Positions 8,677-19,135 of a DNA stretch of 64,000 bases are shown here, piece by piece. This DNA is from Methylocystis hirsuta. GTDB taxonomy: Bacteria; Pseudomonadota; Alphaproteobacteria; Rhizobiales; Beijerinckiaceae. The notes under the pieces were generated by a model, which was not told the origin of the DNA, did no database searches, and saw only the letters and a program-made list of their open reading frames with translations. The position numbers were made by a program, and so were the translations under genes. Position 1 is the stretch's first letter. Each line of letters begins with the position of its first letter. The stretch lies in NCBI RefSeq assembly GCF_003722355.1, contig NZ_QWDD01000001.1, positions 3,649,001 to 3,713,000 of the forward strand, given 5' to 3'.

Positions 8677-8946
8677 ATGTCGATCACGGCGGAGCGCAAG
8701 CAGTCGCTCATCAAGGAATATTCCACCAAGGCGAACGACACGGGCTCGCCCGAGGTGCAGGTGGCGATTCTCACCGAGAGAATCACCAATCTGACCGAAC
8801 ACTTCAAGACGCATGCGAAAGACAATCACTCGCGTCGCGGGCTCCTGAAGCTCGTTTCCCAACGCCGCCAGCTCCTCGACTATGTGAAGGTGCGGGACGA
8901 ACCGCGCTACAAGAGCCTGATCGAGCGGCTCGGCATCCGCCGCTAA
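8677..8946 (+). CDS. rpsO: 30S ribosomal protein S15
   Basis: 89 residues from ATG 8677, the normal length. The S15 signature is present: [15 protein letters not shown], then [14 protein letters not shown] and the end [10 protein letters not shown]15 binds the central domain of 16S rRNA and starts platform assembly. An upstream in-frame ATG at 8632 would add a non-conserved extension, so 8677 is chosen. It is followed by a hairpin and then pnp, the conserved rpsO-pnp order in which S15 and PNPase levels are post-transcriptionally controlled. Confidence 0.98.
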   Translation: MSITAERKQSLIKEYSTKANDTGSPEVQVAILTERITNLTEHFKTHAKDNHSRRGLLKLVSQRRQLLDYVKVRDEPRYKSLIERLGIRR

Positions 8947-8956
8947 CCAGCTGAGC

Positions 8957-8983
8957 GAAAGCGGCGCGCGATGCGCCGCTTTC
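8957..8983 (+). terminator. hairpin between rpsO and pnp
   Basis: An 11-bp perfect stem, gaaagcggcgc and gcgccgctttc, with a 5-base loop starts 10 bases after the rpsO stop. Only a few T follow, so it may attenuate or be an RNase processing site rather than a full terminator, as known for rpsO-pnp in other bacteria. Confidence 0.7.
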
Positions 8984-9140
8984 CCCGACATGAGCGTCCA
9001 GAGGGGCGCTCGCCACGACCAACGCGTAAAGTCATGGCAGGATCGCCGGACGCTGCGTCGACGCTTTACGAAACACCGCTGCCGCAGCTTCTCGCCGTCT
9101 TGCTCATGACGAACCGCAGGTTCATCAGAGAAAGACCAGC

Positions 9141-11297
9141 ATGTTCCAGATTCACCGCGAAGAACTCGATTGGGCCGGGCGTAAGCTCGTGCTCGAGACC
9201 GGCAAGGTCGCCCGGCAGGCCGACGGCGCCGTGATGGCGAGTTGGGGCGAGACGACCGTGCTCGCGACAGTGGTTTCCGCCAAGGCGCCAAAGGCAGGTC
9301 AGGACTTTTTCCCGCTTACCGTAAACTATCAGGAAAAGGCCTTCGCGGCAGGCCGCATCCCAGGCGGCTATTTCAAACGCGAGGGCCGTCCCTCCGAGCG
9401 CGAGACGTTGATCTCCCGCCTCATCGACCGTCCGATCCGCCCGCTCTTCCCCGACGGATACCGCAACGACACGCAGGTCATCCTGACCGTGCTGTCGCAC
9501 GACCTCGAAAACGATCCAGACATTCTCGCCTTGGTCGCGGCGTCGGCGGCGCTGACGCTTTCCGGCATCCCTTTCATGGGACCCGTCGGCGGCGCGCGCG
9601 TCGGCTGCATCAACGGTCAGCTCAAACTTAATCCGACGATCGAGGAGATGAAGCTTTCCGAGCTCGATCTCATCGTCGCCGGCACGCAGGACGCCGTGTT
9701 GATGGTCGAGTCGGAAGCCAAGGAGCTCTCCGAGGAGACCATGCTGGAAGCGGTCATGCTGGGCCATCGCGGCTTCCAGCCGGTGATCGACGCCATCATC
9801 CGCCTTGCCGAGCGCGCCGCCAAGGACCCCCGCGACCTCGTCATCGCCGACACGACAGAGGTCGCGAACGCCGTCGCCCAGATCGCCGAAGCTGAACTGC
9901 GCGAAGCCTACAAGCACACCGTCAAGCAGGAGCGCTACGCCGCCGTCGACGCCGTGAAGGCGAAGGTCGTGGCGGCGCTCTTTCCGGAAGGCGGCGAAGC
10001 GAAATTCACCAAGGAGCACGTCGGCGAAGCCTTCAAAGCGTTGCAGGCCAAGGTCGTGCGCTGGAACGTTCTCGACACCGGCGTGCGCATCGACGGCCGT
10101 GACGTCAAGACCGTGCGCCCGATCGTTTCCGAGGTCGGCGTGCTGCCGCGCGCGCATGGCTCGGCGCTCTTCACCCGCGGCGAGACTCAGGCCCTTGTCG
10201 TGGCGACTCTCGGAACGGGCGAAGACGAGCAATATGTCGATTCGCTCGAGGGCACCTACAAGGAGCGCTTCCTGCTTCATTACAATTTCCCGCCCTATAG
10301 CGTCGGCGAGACCGGCCGCATGGGTTCGCCCGGCCGTCGCGAAATCGGCCATGGCAAGCTCGCGTGGCGCGCGCTCAGGCCGATGCTGCCGGCTGCGGCC
10401 GAGTTCCCCTACACGCTGCGCGTCGTCTCCGAGATCACCGAGTCGAATGGCTCGTCCTCGATGGCGACGGTCTGCGGCACGTCCTTGGCGCTGATGGACG
10501 CCGGCGTGCCGATCAAGGCGCCGACGGCCGGCATCGCCATGGGCCTCATCCTCGAAGGCGAACGTTTCGCCGTGCTCTCGGACATTCTGGGCGACGAGGA
10601 TCATCTCGGCGACATGGACTTCAAGGTTGCGGGCACGTCCAATGGCGTGACGTCGCTGCAGATGGACATCAAGATCGCCGGCATCACCGAGGAAATCATG
10701 AAGGTCGCGCTCGCTCAGGCGAAGGACGGCCGACTGCATATTCTCGGCGAAATGGCGAAGGCCATCACGGCTTCGCGCGCCGAGCTCGGCGAATTCGCGC
10801 CGCGCATCGAAACGATGAAGATCCCGACCGACAAGATCCGCGACGTGATCGGCTCGGGCGGCAAGGTCATCCGCGAGATCGTCGAGAAGACCGGCGCCAA
10901 GATCAACATCGAGGACGACGGCACGGTGAAGGTCGCCTCTTCGGACGGCAATTCCATCAAGGCGGCGATCAACTGGATCAAGTCCATCGCCTCTGATCCA
11001 GAGGTCGGCATGATCTACGAGGGCACGGTGGTGAAGACCGCGGACTTTGGCGCCTTCGTCAACTTCTTCGGCGCCAAGGACGGGCTCGTTCACATCTCGC
11101 AGCTCTCCAAGCAGCGCGTGAACAAGACGACCGACGTCGTGAAGGAAGGCGACCGCGTGAAGGTCAAACTCCTCGGCTTCGACGACCGCGGCAAGGTCCG
11201 CCTCTCGATGCGCGTCGTCGATCAGGAGACCGGCGAAGACCTCGAGGCCAAGGAAAAGGCCGAACGCGAATCCGCCGCGGCGAACGGCGGAGAATAG
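9141..11297 (+). CDS. pnp: polyribonucleotide nucleotidyltransferase (PNPase)
   Basis: 718 residues, full length. Two RNase PH-like domains (about 1-230 and 310-540) are joined by an all-helical segment, then a KH domain (about 550-615; [15 protein letters not shown]) and an S1 domain (about 620-690; [15 protein letters not shown]). PNPase degrades RNA 3' to 5' using phosphate and can add tails; it works alone or in the degradosome. ATG 9141 follows agaaagacc. A strong intrinsic terminator follows the stop. It is downstream of rpsO, the usual arrangement. Confidence 0.98.
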   Translation: MFQIHREELDWAGRKLVLETGKVARQADGAVMASWGETTVLATVVSAKAPKAGQDFFPLTVNYQEKAFAAGRIPGGYFKREGRPSERETLISRLIDRPIRPLFPDGYRNDTQVILTVLSHDLENDPDILALVAASAALTLSGIPFMGPVGGARVGCINGQLKLNPTIEEMKLSELDLIVAGTQDAVLMVESEAKELSEETMLEAVMLGHRGFQPVIDAIIRLAERAAKDPRDLVIADTTEVANAVAQIAEAELREAYKHTVKQERYAAVDAVKAKVVAALFPEGGEAKFTKEHVGEAFKALQAKVVRWNVLDTGVRIDGRDVKTVRPIVSEVGVLPRAHGSALFTRGETQALVVATLGTGEDEQYVDSLEGTYKERFLLHYNFPPYSVGETGRMGSPGRREIGHGKLAWRALRPMLPAAAEFPYTLRVVSEITESNGSSSMATVCGTSLALMDAGVPIKAPTAGIAMGLILEGERFAVLSDILGDEDHLGDMDFKVAGTSNGVTSLQMDIKIAGITEEIMKVALAQAKDGRLHILGEMAKAITASRAELGEFAPRIETMKIPTDKIRDVIGSGGKVIREIVEKTGAKINIEDDGTVKVASSDGNSIKAAINWIKSIASDPEVGMIYEGTVVKTADFGAFVNFFGAKDGLVHISQLSKQRVNKTTDVVKEGDRVKVKLLGFDDRGKVRLSMRVVDQETGEDLEAKEKAERESAAANGGE

Positions 11298-11303
11298 GGC
11301 TTC

Positions 11304-11334
11304 CGGGCGGCTTCTCGAAGCCGCCCGTTTTTTT
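11304..11334 (+). terminator. intrinsic terminator of pnp
   Basis: Ten-base GC-rich stem (cgggcggctt / aagccgcccg), 4-base loop, then seven T. It lies 7 bases after the pnp stop. Confidence 0.92.
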
Positions 11335-11485
11335 AGCGCACGGAAACGGACGCGCGAATTCACGAATATTATCGGCGCGCCGCCGCCGCCCGGCACGTGA
11401 TTCAAACGCGCGCGCACTCCCCGCCTGCTTGCCAAGCCCGCGGCGCGCCCTGTCTATAGGGTTGAACGCAGCGACAGGGGCGGAC

Positions 11486-12559
11486 ATGAACGAGGAGCTG
11501 GAAGCGGCGGCGCTCGTCGAACAGGATCAGAACCTCTCAATCGACGTTTTTGTCCTCGCCAGGCTGGCCGTCACGCTCGCGTTTATTTCCGCCGCGATTC
11601 TGATCTCTGCGCCATTTCTGCCGGCGCTCACCTGGGCGCTTGTGCTCGCGGTTGTGTTCATTGGGCCGCATCGCCTGCTGGAGCGCTTCCTGCCGCCCTC
11701 CGTCGCGGCCGGCGTCTCCATGCTGATCGTCGGCCTCGTCATCGTTGGACCCCTGCTGCTTGTGATCGAACGGCTGGTTAGCGAAGCCGCCGCAGGCGTC
11801 GACTATGTCCAGAAAGCAGCGCAGCAAGGCGACTGGCAAACGATGCTCGCCGCGCATCCTTGGCTCGGCGGCTTCCAAAGCTGGATCGCACGCAGATTCG
11901 ATCTGCAAGCGACGTTCTCGCAGCTGGGCGCCTTTGTCACCAATATGGCCGCCAACTTTCTGCGTGCGTCTACCGGTCAGATCATCACCACTCTTCTCGC
12001 CTTCTACCTCCTGTTCTTTTTCCTGCGCGACCGAGCCGTGGCGCTGCAGACGCTCGCGCGACTGTCGCCCTTCTCCAATCTCGAAACCGGCAAGGTCATC
12101 GTGCGCGTGCGCGATACGATCCATGCAATCCTCTTTGGCACGCTGGCGGTGGCGGCGCTGCAAGGCCTGCTTGGCGGATTCATGTTCTGGGTGCTGGATT
12201 TCAATTCGCCGGTGCTGTGGGGGTTGATCATGGGGCTTCTCTCGATCGTGCCGGTGCTCGGCTCTTTCGTCATTTGGATTCCGGCGACGATCTACCTCTT
12301 GATCGAGCAACGTTGGGTCGAGGCCATGATTCTCGGGCTATGGGGCGGCGTGGTGATCGCCAGCATCGACAATCTGGTTCGACCGCTGCTCATCGGCGAC
12401 AGCATGCGGCTGCATACCGTGCCCGCGTTCATCGCCATGCTCGGCGGCCTTCAATTGTTCGGCGCTTCGGGCATCGTCCTTGGCCCCATCGTCATGGCGC
12501 TCAGTCCGTTGCTGCTGGAATTCTGGAGACGTCGCGTCGGACCCGATCAGCCGGCTTAG
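11486..12559 (+). CDS. AI-2E family transporter (PerM/YdiK-like permease)
   Basis: 357 residues from ATG 11486, which follows gacaggggcgg; the longer frame from 11429 reaches into the region before it. Hydrophobic pairs near residues 25-75, a soluble middle (about 90-140), then five or more helices match the AI-2E/PerM family. Family-like segments are TLLAFYLLFFFLRDR and the end GIVLGPIVMALSPLLLEFWR. Members export signals or act as Na+/H+ antiporters in different species, so the substrate is uncertain. It converges on addA with 17 bp between stops. Confidence 0.85.
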   Translation: MNEELEAAALVEQDQNLSIDVFVLARLAVTLAFISAAILISAPFLPALTWALVLAVVFIGPHRLLERFLPPSVAAGVSMLIVGLVIVGPLLLVIERLVSEAAAGVDYVQKAAQQGDWQTMLAAHPWLGGFQSWIARRFDLQATFSQLGAFVTNMAANFLRASTGQIITTLLAFYLLFFFLRDRAVALQTLARLSPFSNLETGKVIVRVRDTIHAILFGTLAVAALQGLLGGFMFWVLDFNSPVLWGLIMGLLSIVPVLGSFVIWIPATIYLLIEQRWVEAMILGLWGGVVIASIDNLVRPLLIGDSMRLHTVPAFIAMLGGLQLFGASGIVLGPIVMALSPLLLEFWRRRVGPDQPA

Positions 12560-12576
12560 CCTCAGCGCCGCCGGAT

Positions 12577-15500
12577 CTACGCCAGCGCGCGTTGAAGCGC
12601 GTTCGCAAGCGCCGATTCATCGGCTTCGAGCACGCTGGCGTTCTGCGTATAGATCAGAAAGCAGCGCAGCCGCTTGCCGGGGAAGAGCGGCGCGATCGCG
12701 GCGCGATAGAGCGCGAGCTGGCGCACATGCGCGTCTTCGAGCTTGGCGCGCGGCCGTCCTGTCTTGAATTCGGCGATGAGCGCTTCGGTCGCGGTTTCGG
12801 CAAGCCGGTCAATGCGGCCGGAGACCACGGCGCCGTTTTCGAGCGTCGCGACGATGTCGACCTCAGGAGTCGAGTCTGGGCCAAAGAGCGGCGCAAGACG
12901 CGGGTCGGCGAGGATCGCAAGCGCCGACTGCGCCAGCGCCTCTCGCCTGTCTTCGTCCAGAAAGCCGCCGCGCGCCGAAAGATAGCGCCGCGCGGCGCTA
13001 TGACGATGGTCTGGCGCGCAGCCCGGCAGATGCTGCAACAGCGCATGGACCAGACGGCCGTTCAGCAGACGTTCCGCTTCGCCTCGGCGCGCAGCCACGC
13101 CGTCCGCGCCAGTGGCGATGAGATCCGCGCCCGCGAACGCGCTCGAGGGACGCAGCGGCGGCGTCGACGTAACTTCAGGCCGCGCCTTGGTCTTGGCGAA
13201 GGCCGGAACGTCCACGGCGGCGGCCGGCGGCGCTCTACTCGAAAGATCGAAGCGCGGCGGAACCGCGCCGCGGCGCAGAATCGTCGCTGTCGCATCTAGC
13301 GGGTCGGGCAAAGTCTCGCAGCTCGATTCGAGCGCGTCGCGTATGGCGTCATACCAGCAGCCGTCGGCGCGACCGCTGACGCCATGAGCGCCGCAAATAT
13401 ACAGCCGCTCCTCGGCGCGGGTCAGCGCGACATAGAGTAGGCGCTGACTTTCATCGCGCTCGCCGCGCCGATGCGCCTCACGCTCCTGCTGGAGGGCGAT
13501 CGGGTCGCTGTCCTTGCCGATCGACCAGAGGAGAGCCGCATCGTCAGCCTCGCCGAGCGCGTAGAGCTTCGGATCGTGCTTGCCGGCGGGCGCCCCGCAG
13601 GTGTCGGGCAGAAAAACGATCTTCGCCTCCAGACCTTTCGCCGCATGAGCGGTCATCACCCGCACCGCGCCGCCGGCCGATTCCATATCGCGCTTGATCG
13701 AAAGATCGAGCGACTCGGCCATCGCCAGAAAGGCCGTCAGCGACGGCGGCTGTTCGCGCTCGAAACTCGCGGCGAGCTTTAAGAATTCGTCGATCGCGTC
13801 CTCGGCTTCGCCGCCCAGTCTCGCGATGAGCTGCGCGCGCCCGCCCTCAGGACCGAGAACGCTGCTGTAAAAATCGAACGGCGCCAGAGCCGCAGCATCG
13901 CGTCGCAAGCGTCGCAGCCACGCCGCGGCTTCCCGACAGCGCGCGTCTTCGGACTGCTCAAGCGCTTCGATCAGTGACGCGCGACGGCCTGGCGCGAGCG
14001 CGATGAGATCGTCGTCGTCGAAGCCGAAGAACGGCGACTTCAGGACGCACGCCAGCGTCAAATCGTCTTGCGGCAACAGCGCGGCGCGTCCAAGCGCGAT
14101 GAGATCGTGGACGGCGATGTGGTCGGCGAGATTGAGCCGGTCGGCGCCGGCCACGGGAACATGTTCGTTTTTCAGAGCGCGAATGATCGCCTCGAAGAGC
14201 GGACCACGCTTGCGCACGAGAACCAATATGTCGCCGGCCTCGACGGGTCGCAGCCCGCCGCCGTCTTCGACGCATTCGCCATTGTGAGGCGCGAGCAGCG
14301 CCTTGACCTTGCGCGCCAGTCTTTCCGCGAGACGCTCATTGGGGTCGCTCGCGTCGACATAGTCGAGCGGCAGGCGCCAATCGCTCTGATCCTGCGCTTT
14401 TTCCGCGCCGATCGGCTCCCAGATTTCGATGAGCGCCGCGACATCGGATTTCCACGCCTCGTGCCTTGGCGCCGGCTCCTGCGGATCGCTGCACAGGCCG
14501 AGCCGATTTTCTTCGATCGCGAAAATATCGTCGACCGCTTGCAAGACGCCGGGCGAAGAGCGGAAAGATTGCGTGAGCGTCACCAATTCGAAGCGGCGTT
14601 CGACGCCTTCGAATCTTCGGCCAAACTCGCGCCGCATCTCGTCGAATCTTTCGGGCGCCGCGCCTTGAAAGGAAAAGATCGATTGCTTCTCGTCGCCGAC
14701 AGCAAAAAAACTGCGCGGCGGACCGCCCTTGGCTTCGCGCGCGCCGGCGCCTGCGCAAAATTCGTCAGCGATCGCCGCCAATATGTCCCACTGCGCCGGA
14801 CTCGTATCCTGCGCCTCATCGAGCAGGATGTGGTCAATCTGCGCGTCGAGCTTATAGAGCACCCAGGATGGGCTCGAACGATGAAGCAGCCGGCGCGCGC
14901 CCTCGATCAGATCGCCATAGTCGAGCAGTCCCCGACGTCTCTTGGCATGCTCATATTCGCCAAGAATAGCGTCGCCGAGAACATGCAGCGCCAGCGAGCG
15001 TTCGGCCACGGCCGCGGCCTTGCGCTTTTCGATGAGCGTGACGAGTCTGTCGCGCTCGGCCTCCATGCGCGCAAGGAGCTGCGGTTCGCGCTTGGCGAGC
15101 GGGCCGGTGATGATTTTTGCTTTTCCCAGACCGCGCGGATCGCCGTCCTTAGTGAAAAAGGCCGCGAGATAGCTTTCGATACAGTCTGGATGCGGGGCAA
15201 GAGCTGCTGCGGCCTCAAGCGAATCGGCGAGCTTGCAGTCGTTGGTCGAACCGCCGCGCAGCATTTTGGCGAGCGCTGGCCACGCGGACGACGGCTCGCC
15301 GTCCTCGATGATCGCCGCTTGGATCCGCGCCAGCGTTTCATCTGTCGTCAAACCAAGCGCGGCAAAGACACACGCCTCGTAATCGTCCTGCTCGCGCATG
15401 CGCGCGATCTCTTTACGGTGATGCAGCAATTCTTCGCAGAGCGCGTCGAATCCCGCGGCCGAAGTCTCGCGGGCGACAAGCTCCAGCGCTTTTCGCAGCG

Positions 15501-16026
15501 ATCCATTGTCTCGCGTCGCGGCCTCGAGCGCGCGCCGGCGCGCCGCGTCCATCAGCTCGGCGCGCTCCAGATCGTCGACGACGCGGAAGGATGCCGGAAC
15601 ATTGGCTTCGAAGGGAAAGATATGCAGCAGCTTCTCGCAGAAGGCGTGGATGGTCTGGATCTTGAGGCCGCCAGGCGTCTCGACGGCGCGCGCGAAAAGC
15701 CGCCGGGCGAAGTCAAGATCGATGCGCGACTCGACGGTTGCGCCCATCTGAGCGATTGCATTGGCCAGCGCCGAATCGTCGAGCGTCGCCCAGCGCGCGA
15801 GCGCGTCAAAGACCCGCGAGCCCATATTGGCCGCTGCCGCCTTCGTATAGGTGAGGCAGAGAATCTGCGACGGCCGCGCGCCGGCAAGCAGCAGCCGCAA
15901 AACGCGCTGCGCGAGCACATGGGTTTTCCCGGAGCCGGCATGCGCCGACACCCAGGCGGACGTGAACGGATCTGACGCCGTTTGCTGACGCCGGATCGTC
16001 AGCGCGCCAACGGGACGCTCGCTCAT
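12577..16026 (-). CDS. addA: AddA: double-strand break repair helicase-nuclease subunit
   Basis: 1149 residues from ATG 16026, which overlaps the addB stop by 4 bases (ATGA). UvrD-type helicase with Walker A AHAGSGKTH (about 28-36), Walker B DEAQDTSP (about 400) and helicase motifs such as VMTAHAAKGLEAKIV. A C-terminal RecB-type nuclease domain has GRIDRL and AEFKTGR (about 1087). AddA and AddB form the alphaproteobacterial counterpart of RecBCD: they unwind and resect broken ends for RecA. The order addB-addA behind tsaE-amgK and murU is the usual one in Hyphomicrobiales. Confidence 0.96.
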   Translation of the reverse strand: MSERPVGALTIRRQQTASDPFTSAWVSAHAGSGKTHVLAQRVLRLLLAGARPSQILCLTYTKAAAANMGSRVFDALARWATLDDSALANAIAQMGATVESRIDLDFARRLFARAVETPGGLKIQTIHAFCEKLLHIFPFEANVPASFRVVDDLERAELMDAARRRALEAATRDNGSLRKALELVARETSAAGFDALCEELLHHRKEIARMREQDDYEACVFAALGLTTDETLARIQAAIIEDGEPSSAWPALAKMLRGGSTNDCKLADSLEAAAALAPHPDCIESYLAAFFTKDGDPRGLGKAKIITGPLAKREPQLLARMEAERDRLVTLIEKRKAAAVAERSLALHVLGDAILGEYEHAKRRRGLLDYGDLIEGARRLLHRSSPSWVLYKLDAQIDHILLDEAQDTSPAQWDILAAIADEFCAGAGAREAKGGPPRSFFAVGDEKQSIFSFQGAAPERFDEMRREFGRRFEGVERRFELVTLTQSFRSSPGVLQAVDDIFAIEENRLGLCSDPQEPAPRHEAWKSDVAALIEIWEPIGAEKAQDQSDWRLPLDYVDASDPNERLAERLARKVKALLAPHNGECVEDGGGLRPVEAGDILVLVRKRGPLFEAIIRALKNEHVPVAGADRLNLADHIAVHDLIALGRAALLPQDDLTLACVLKSPFFGFDDDDLIALAPGRRASLIEALEQSEDARCREAAAWLRRLRRDAAALAPFDFYSSVLGPEGGRAQLIARLGGEAEDAIDEFLKLAASFEREQPPSLTAFLAMAESLDLSIKRDMESAGGAVRVMTAHAAKGLEAKIVFLPDTCGAPAGKHDPKLYALGEADDAALLWSIGKDSDPIALQQEREAHRRGERDESQRLLYVALTRAEERLYICGAHGVSGRADGCWYDAIRDALESSCETLPDPLDATATILRRGAVPPRFDLSSRAPPAAAVDVPAFAKTKARPEVTSTPPLRPSSAFAGADLIATGADGVAARRGEAERLLNGRLVHALLQHLPGCAPDHRHSAARRYLSARGGFLDEDRREALAQSALAILADPRLAPLFGPDSTPEVDIVATLENGAVVSGRIDRLAETATEALIAEFKTGRPRAKLEDAHVRQLALYRAAIAPLFPGKRLRCFLIYTQNASVLEADESALANALQRALA

Positions 16027-19000
16027 GCCGCCTCTCCCCCGCCGCGCATCCATTCCTTGACGCGCGCCAGATGGTCGTAGTCGCCGATATCGCTCATAAA
16101 AGCCGGATGCGGCCGCGACGCATAAGGCGTCGATTCACTGGAAAACTGCGACAGAAGCACTTCGAGCTGCGCGCGATGCGACGCGACGACGTCGGCGAAG
16201 CGCGCATCTTTCCATTCGAGCCAGTGAGTCTCGCCGCCCTTTCGCAAGCCGATATAGGCGGCGCCGGAAACTGGCCGTGGACCGATGTTTTCGAAAGCGC
16301 CGGCCTCGATCATCGCCGCCTCCAAGGTCAGCTGCGGCGACCAGCCGGCCTTGACCTGCTTTTTGGACGGCGGCGCGCCCGTCTTATAGTCGAAGACATA
16401 GGCTTGGCCCTCTCGATCCACCTCTATGCGATCGGCGATCGCTGTCAGGCGAAAGGTCGTTCCATCGGTGAGCGTGAGCGCGATCTCGCCGCGCGTTTCG
16501 ACATGGATGTCGCAGTCCAAAGCGCGACGCTCCTGTTCGAAGCTGAACGCATGATCGAGCCCCGCTTCGATGCGCGGCCATTGGAAACTCACGAAAGCGG
16601 CATCGGCCATGAAGCCATCGAGTTTCTCGCGCGCGAGATCGCGGAGAACGTCGCGGGCGCCAGAGGGAAGCGCGCCGCGCGGATGGCGCGCGACGAATGC
16701 CGCAAGCGCTTCATGTATCGCGACGCCGATTTCTCGCGCGCCGGCCTCCGCGCCGATCGGCGGCAGCGGCGTCAGTTTGAGAATATATTCGGCGAAGATC
16801 GCGTAAGGGTCGCGCCGCAGGCGCTCGATGCGGGTGACGCTCAAGCGTTGCGGACGCAGCGCCGCGGGTGGGCGCGGCTGCGGACGTTCGATCGCAATCG
16901 TGGTTTTTGGGCGATCGAGCGCAGCGGCGATCGCGAGCATCGCGTCGCCGCGTTTCCTGCAGTCGTCGAACGCGTCGCCGGCAAGCGCCGAGAGACGCGC
17001 GATGAAGCGGGAAGGAACGGTCGGCGCGCCATTACGCTTGATGGCGCGGCCGAGCACGACGCGCTCTGCGCCCAAAGCCATGATGAAGTCATGCGCGCTT
17101 TGGCCGATGCGTCGCTCCGGCGCCATCAGGCCGAGTTGGGCGCGCATCGAGCGATTGAGAAAAGCTCCGGTGTCCGTCTGCGGCGGCCATACGCCTTCGT
17201 CCAGTCCGGCGAGCAAGATGAGGTCGGCCTCGATGAGCCGCGCTTCCAAAGGACCCAGGATCTTCAAGCGCGGATGGGCGCGTCTTGGGCCGCGCAGCAT
17301 CGTCTCAGAGGCGACGCGGTCGAAGAGCGCCGCGTAGTTTTGAGCGTCAAAGCCTGCCGGCGCCTCAGCGTGCGCGAGCCGATCGAGGAGTTCGAACAGC
17401 GCCGACGCGCCCTCTGCATCAGCTTCGTCGGCGCCGGCGATCACGGCTTCAAGCGCGCCGCTGTGCGCGCGCGCGCGGTCCGACAACGAGGATGTTCGCA
17501 TCAGCGCGGCGAAGGGCGAGAAAGCGGCGTCAATACGCGTGAGCGCGTCTTCGATCGCGCGCCACTCCTCATCGCTGATGCGGCGCGCCGCCGGATGCGC
17601 ATGCGGCGCGCGCGCCACTTCGCGCGCCGGCGGAACCCGCGCCGCCCAGCCGCCGTCAGGCTGCGCGAATGTGCGCAGCACCCCGATCTCGATGAGCGGC
17701 GCGAGCGATGCGACGCGTGCGCGCGAAAGTCCGAGCCCGGTCAGCGGATGGGCGAGCAGCGCGGCGACGTTCACGGCGCCGGCGCGATCGGATCCGATCG
17801 TTGCGATGAGCCGCGCCAGCGCGCCGACGGATGTTCTTGCGAGCGGCATGCCGCCCGAATCGTCGATCTCAATGTCGAAGCGTCGCAACTCGGCGGCGAC
17901 GCGCCGCGCGACGAGCCGATCCGGTGTAACGAGCGCCGCGGTGCGGCCGGGCGTCTCCAGCGCCTCGCGCATGAAGAGCGCAAGCGTCAAAGCTTCGAGC
18001 CGCTCGTCCGGCGCTTCGAGCGCAATGACGCCTTCGAGCGCCTGCGCGAAGCCGCCGCTCTGCGCAGCCTGATAGTCGCGCCATGCTGACGTCGCGTCAG
18101 CAGGCGCCATCGCTTGCGAGACAAAGGCGCGGCGCGCGGCGAGCGTCGGGGTCAAGCGCGCGAGTTCCCGCGGCTCGTCGCGCGCCGCGCCCATGGCGGC
18201 GAGCAAGCGCTTCAACATCATCTGCGGATGGGTAAAGGTCGGTTCTCCGCCTCTCTCAGTCTGACCCACGCTCGCCCAGACGTCCGCGCTCATGATCTGA
18301 TCGAGGCCCGGCAGGACCACGGCGCCATTTTCGAGCCCGGCGATGGCGGCGAGCAGCCGCGTCGTCGCCGGCTGCGCGCCGGTGGACCCGAGCGCGATCA
18401 CCGGCGCGGTCGGCGGCGTGCGGGCGAGTTCCGCGATCTGCGCTTCAACGAGGCGTTTCTGATAGGCGCTGGCGTCGATCCGTTCCCGGTCCGCGAGAAT
18501 TTGCGGCCATTCGCGCAAGGCGATCTGCAGAAATTTCGTCGTGATCGCCCAGAAATCGCTGTAGGCGTCGTCGCTCAAAGCATCGAACCTGTCGACCGAA
18601 ACATCTTCGATGTGCAGTTCGTCGATGAGCGCCCCGAGCTCGGCGGCTAGCGCATAGGCGGCCGACGGCGTCGATGCGACGAGAAGCGGTTCGCTCTCAT
18701 GCAGATTGGGCGCGCCGCTTGTATCGACCGAGATGAGCGCGCGCCCGATCGCTTCCGCCCATTGCAGAATGAGCTGCGACAGCAGCAGGCGTCGTTCCAG
18801 TTCTTCGATCGGCGCGGCGAGGGACGCATCAGCCTCGACGTCAAAGTCTCCGGCAAACAGGGCGGCGTTCTCACGCTCCTCCAGAGCGCCGAGCGGCAGA
18901 ATGCGCGGCAGCAGCGTCGCGCGCCGATCCAGCGCCTGCGCGAATTCGGCCGCGAGCGCCCGCGCCGCGCGCTGGGTCGGCACATAGATCGTGGCGCGCG

Positions 19001-19130
19001 CCATCGTCAGCGGCGGCGTATCGCGCGAGAGCGCGGGAACAATCTCGCCGTCGAGCAGCGCCGAAGCAAACGTCTTCAGAAACGGCGCGCCAGGCGCGAT
19101 GGTGAAAAAATTGCGCCGGCGCGGGAGCAT
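16023..19130 (-). CDS. addB: AddB: double-strand break repair subunit
   Basis: 1035 residues from ATG 19130, 5 bases after the murU stop. The protein has an inactivated helicase-like N-terminal part (TIYVPTQRAARALAAEFA near the start, LLAGLDEGVWPPQ in the middle) and a C-terminal nuclease domain with DRIEV and VFDYKTGAPPSKKQ (about 913). AddB scans DNA and supplies the second nuclease active site of the AddAB complex. A longer frame up to 19205 lies inside murU and is not needed. The 4-base overlap with addA implies coupled translation. Confidence 0.95.
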   Translation of the reverse strand: MLPRRRNFFTIAPGAPFLKTFASALLDGEIVPALSRDTPPLTMARATIYVPTQRAARALAAEFAQALDRRATLLPRILPLGALEERENAALFAGDFDVEADASLAAPIEELERRLLLSQLILQWAEAIGRALISVDTSGAPNLHESEPLLVASTPSAAYALAAELGALIDELHIEDVSVDRFDALSDDAYSDFWAITTKFLQIALREWPQILADRERIDASAYQKRLVEAQIAELARTPPTAPVIALGSTGAQPATTRLLAAIAGLENGAVVLPGLDQIMSADVWASVGQTERGGEPTFTHPQMMLKRLLAAMGAARDEPRELARLTPTLAARRAFVSQAMAPADATSAWRDYQAAQSGGFAQALEGVIALEAPDERLEALTLALFMREALETPGRTAALVTPDRLVARRVAAELRRFDIEIDDSGGMPLARTSVGALARLIATIGSDRAGAVNVAALLAHPLTGLGLSRARVASLAPLIEIGVLRTFAQPDGGWAARVPPAREVARAPHAHPAARRISDEEWRAIEDALTRIDAAFSPFAALMRTSSLSDRARAHSGALEAVIAGADEADAEGASALFELLDRLAHAEAPAGFDAQNYAALFDRVASETMLRGPRRAHPRLKILGPLEARLIEADLILLAGLDEGVWPPQTDTGAFLNRSMRAQLGLMAPERRIGQSAHDFIMALGAERVVLGRAIKRNGAPTVPSRFIARLSALAGDAFDDCRKRGDAMLAIAAALDRPKTTIAIERPQPRPPAALRPQRLSVTRIERLRRDPYAIFAEYILKLTPLPPIGAEAGAREIGVAIHEALAAFVARHPRGALPSGARDVLRDLAREKLDGFMADAAFVSFQWPRIEAGLDHAFSFEQERRALDCDIHVETRGEIALTLTDGTTFRLTAIADRIEVDREGQAYVFDYKTGAPPSKKQVKAGWSPQLTLEAAMIEAGAFENIGPRPVSGAAYIGLRKGGETHWLEWKDARFADVVASHRAQLEVLLSQFSSESTPYASRPHPAFMSDIGDYDHLARVKEWMRGGGEAA

Positions 19131-19135
19131 TATAT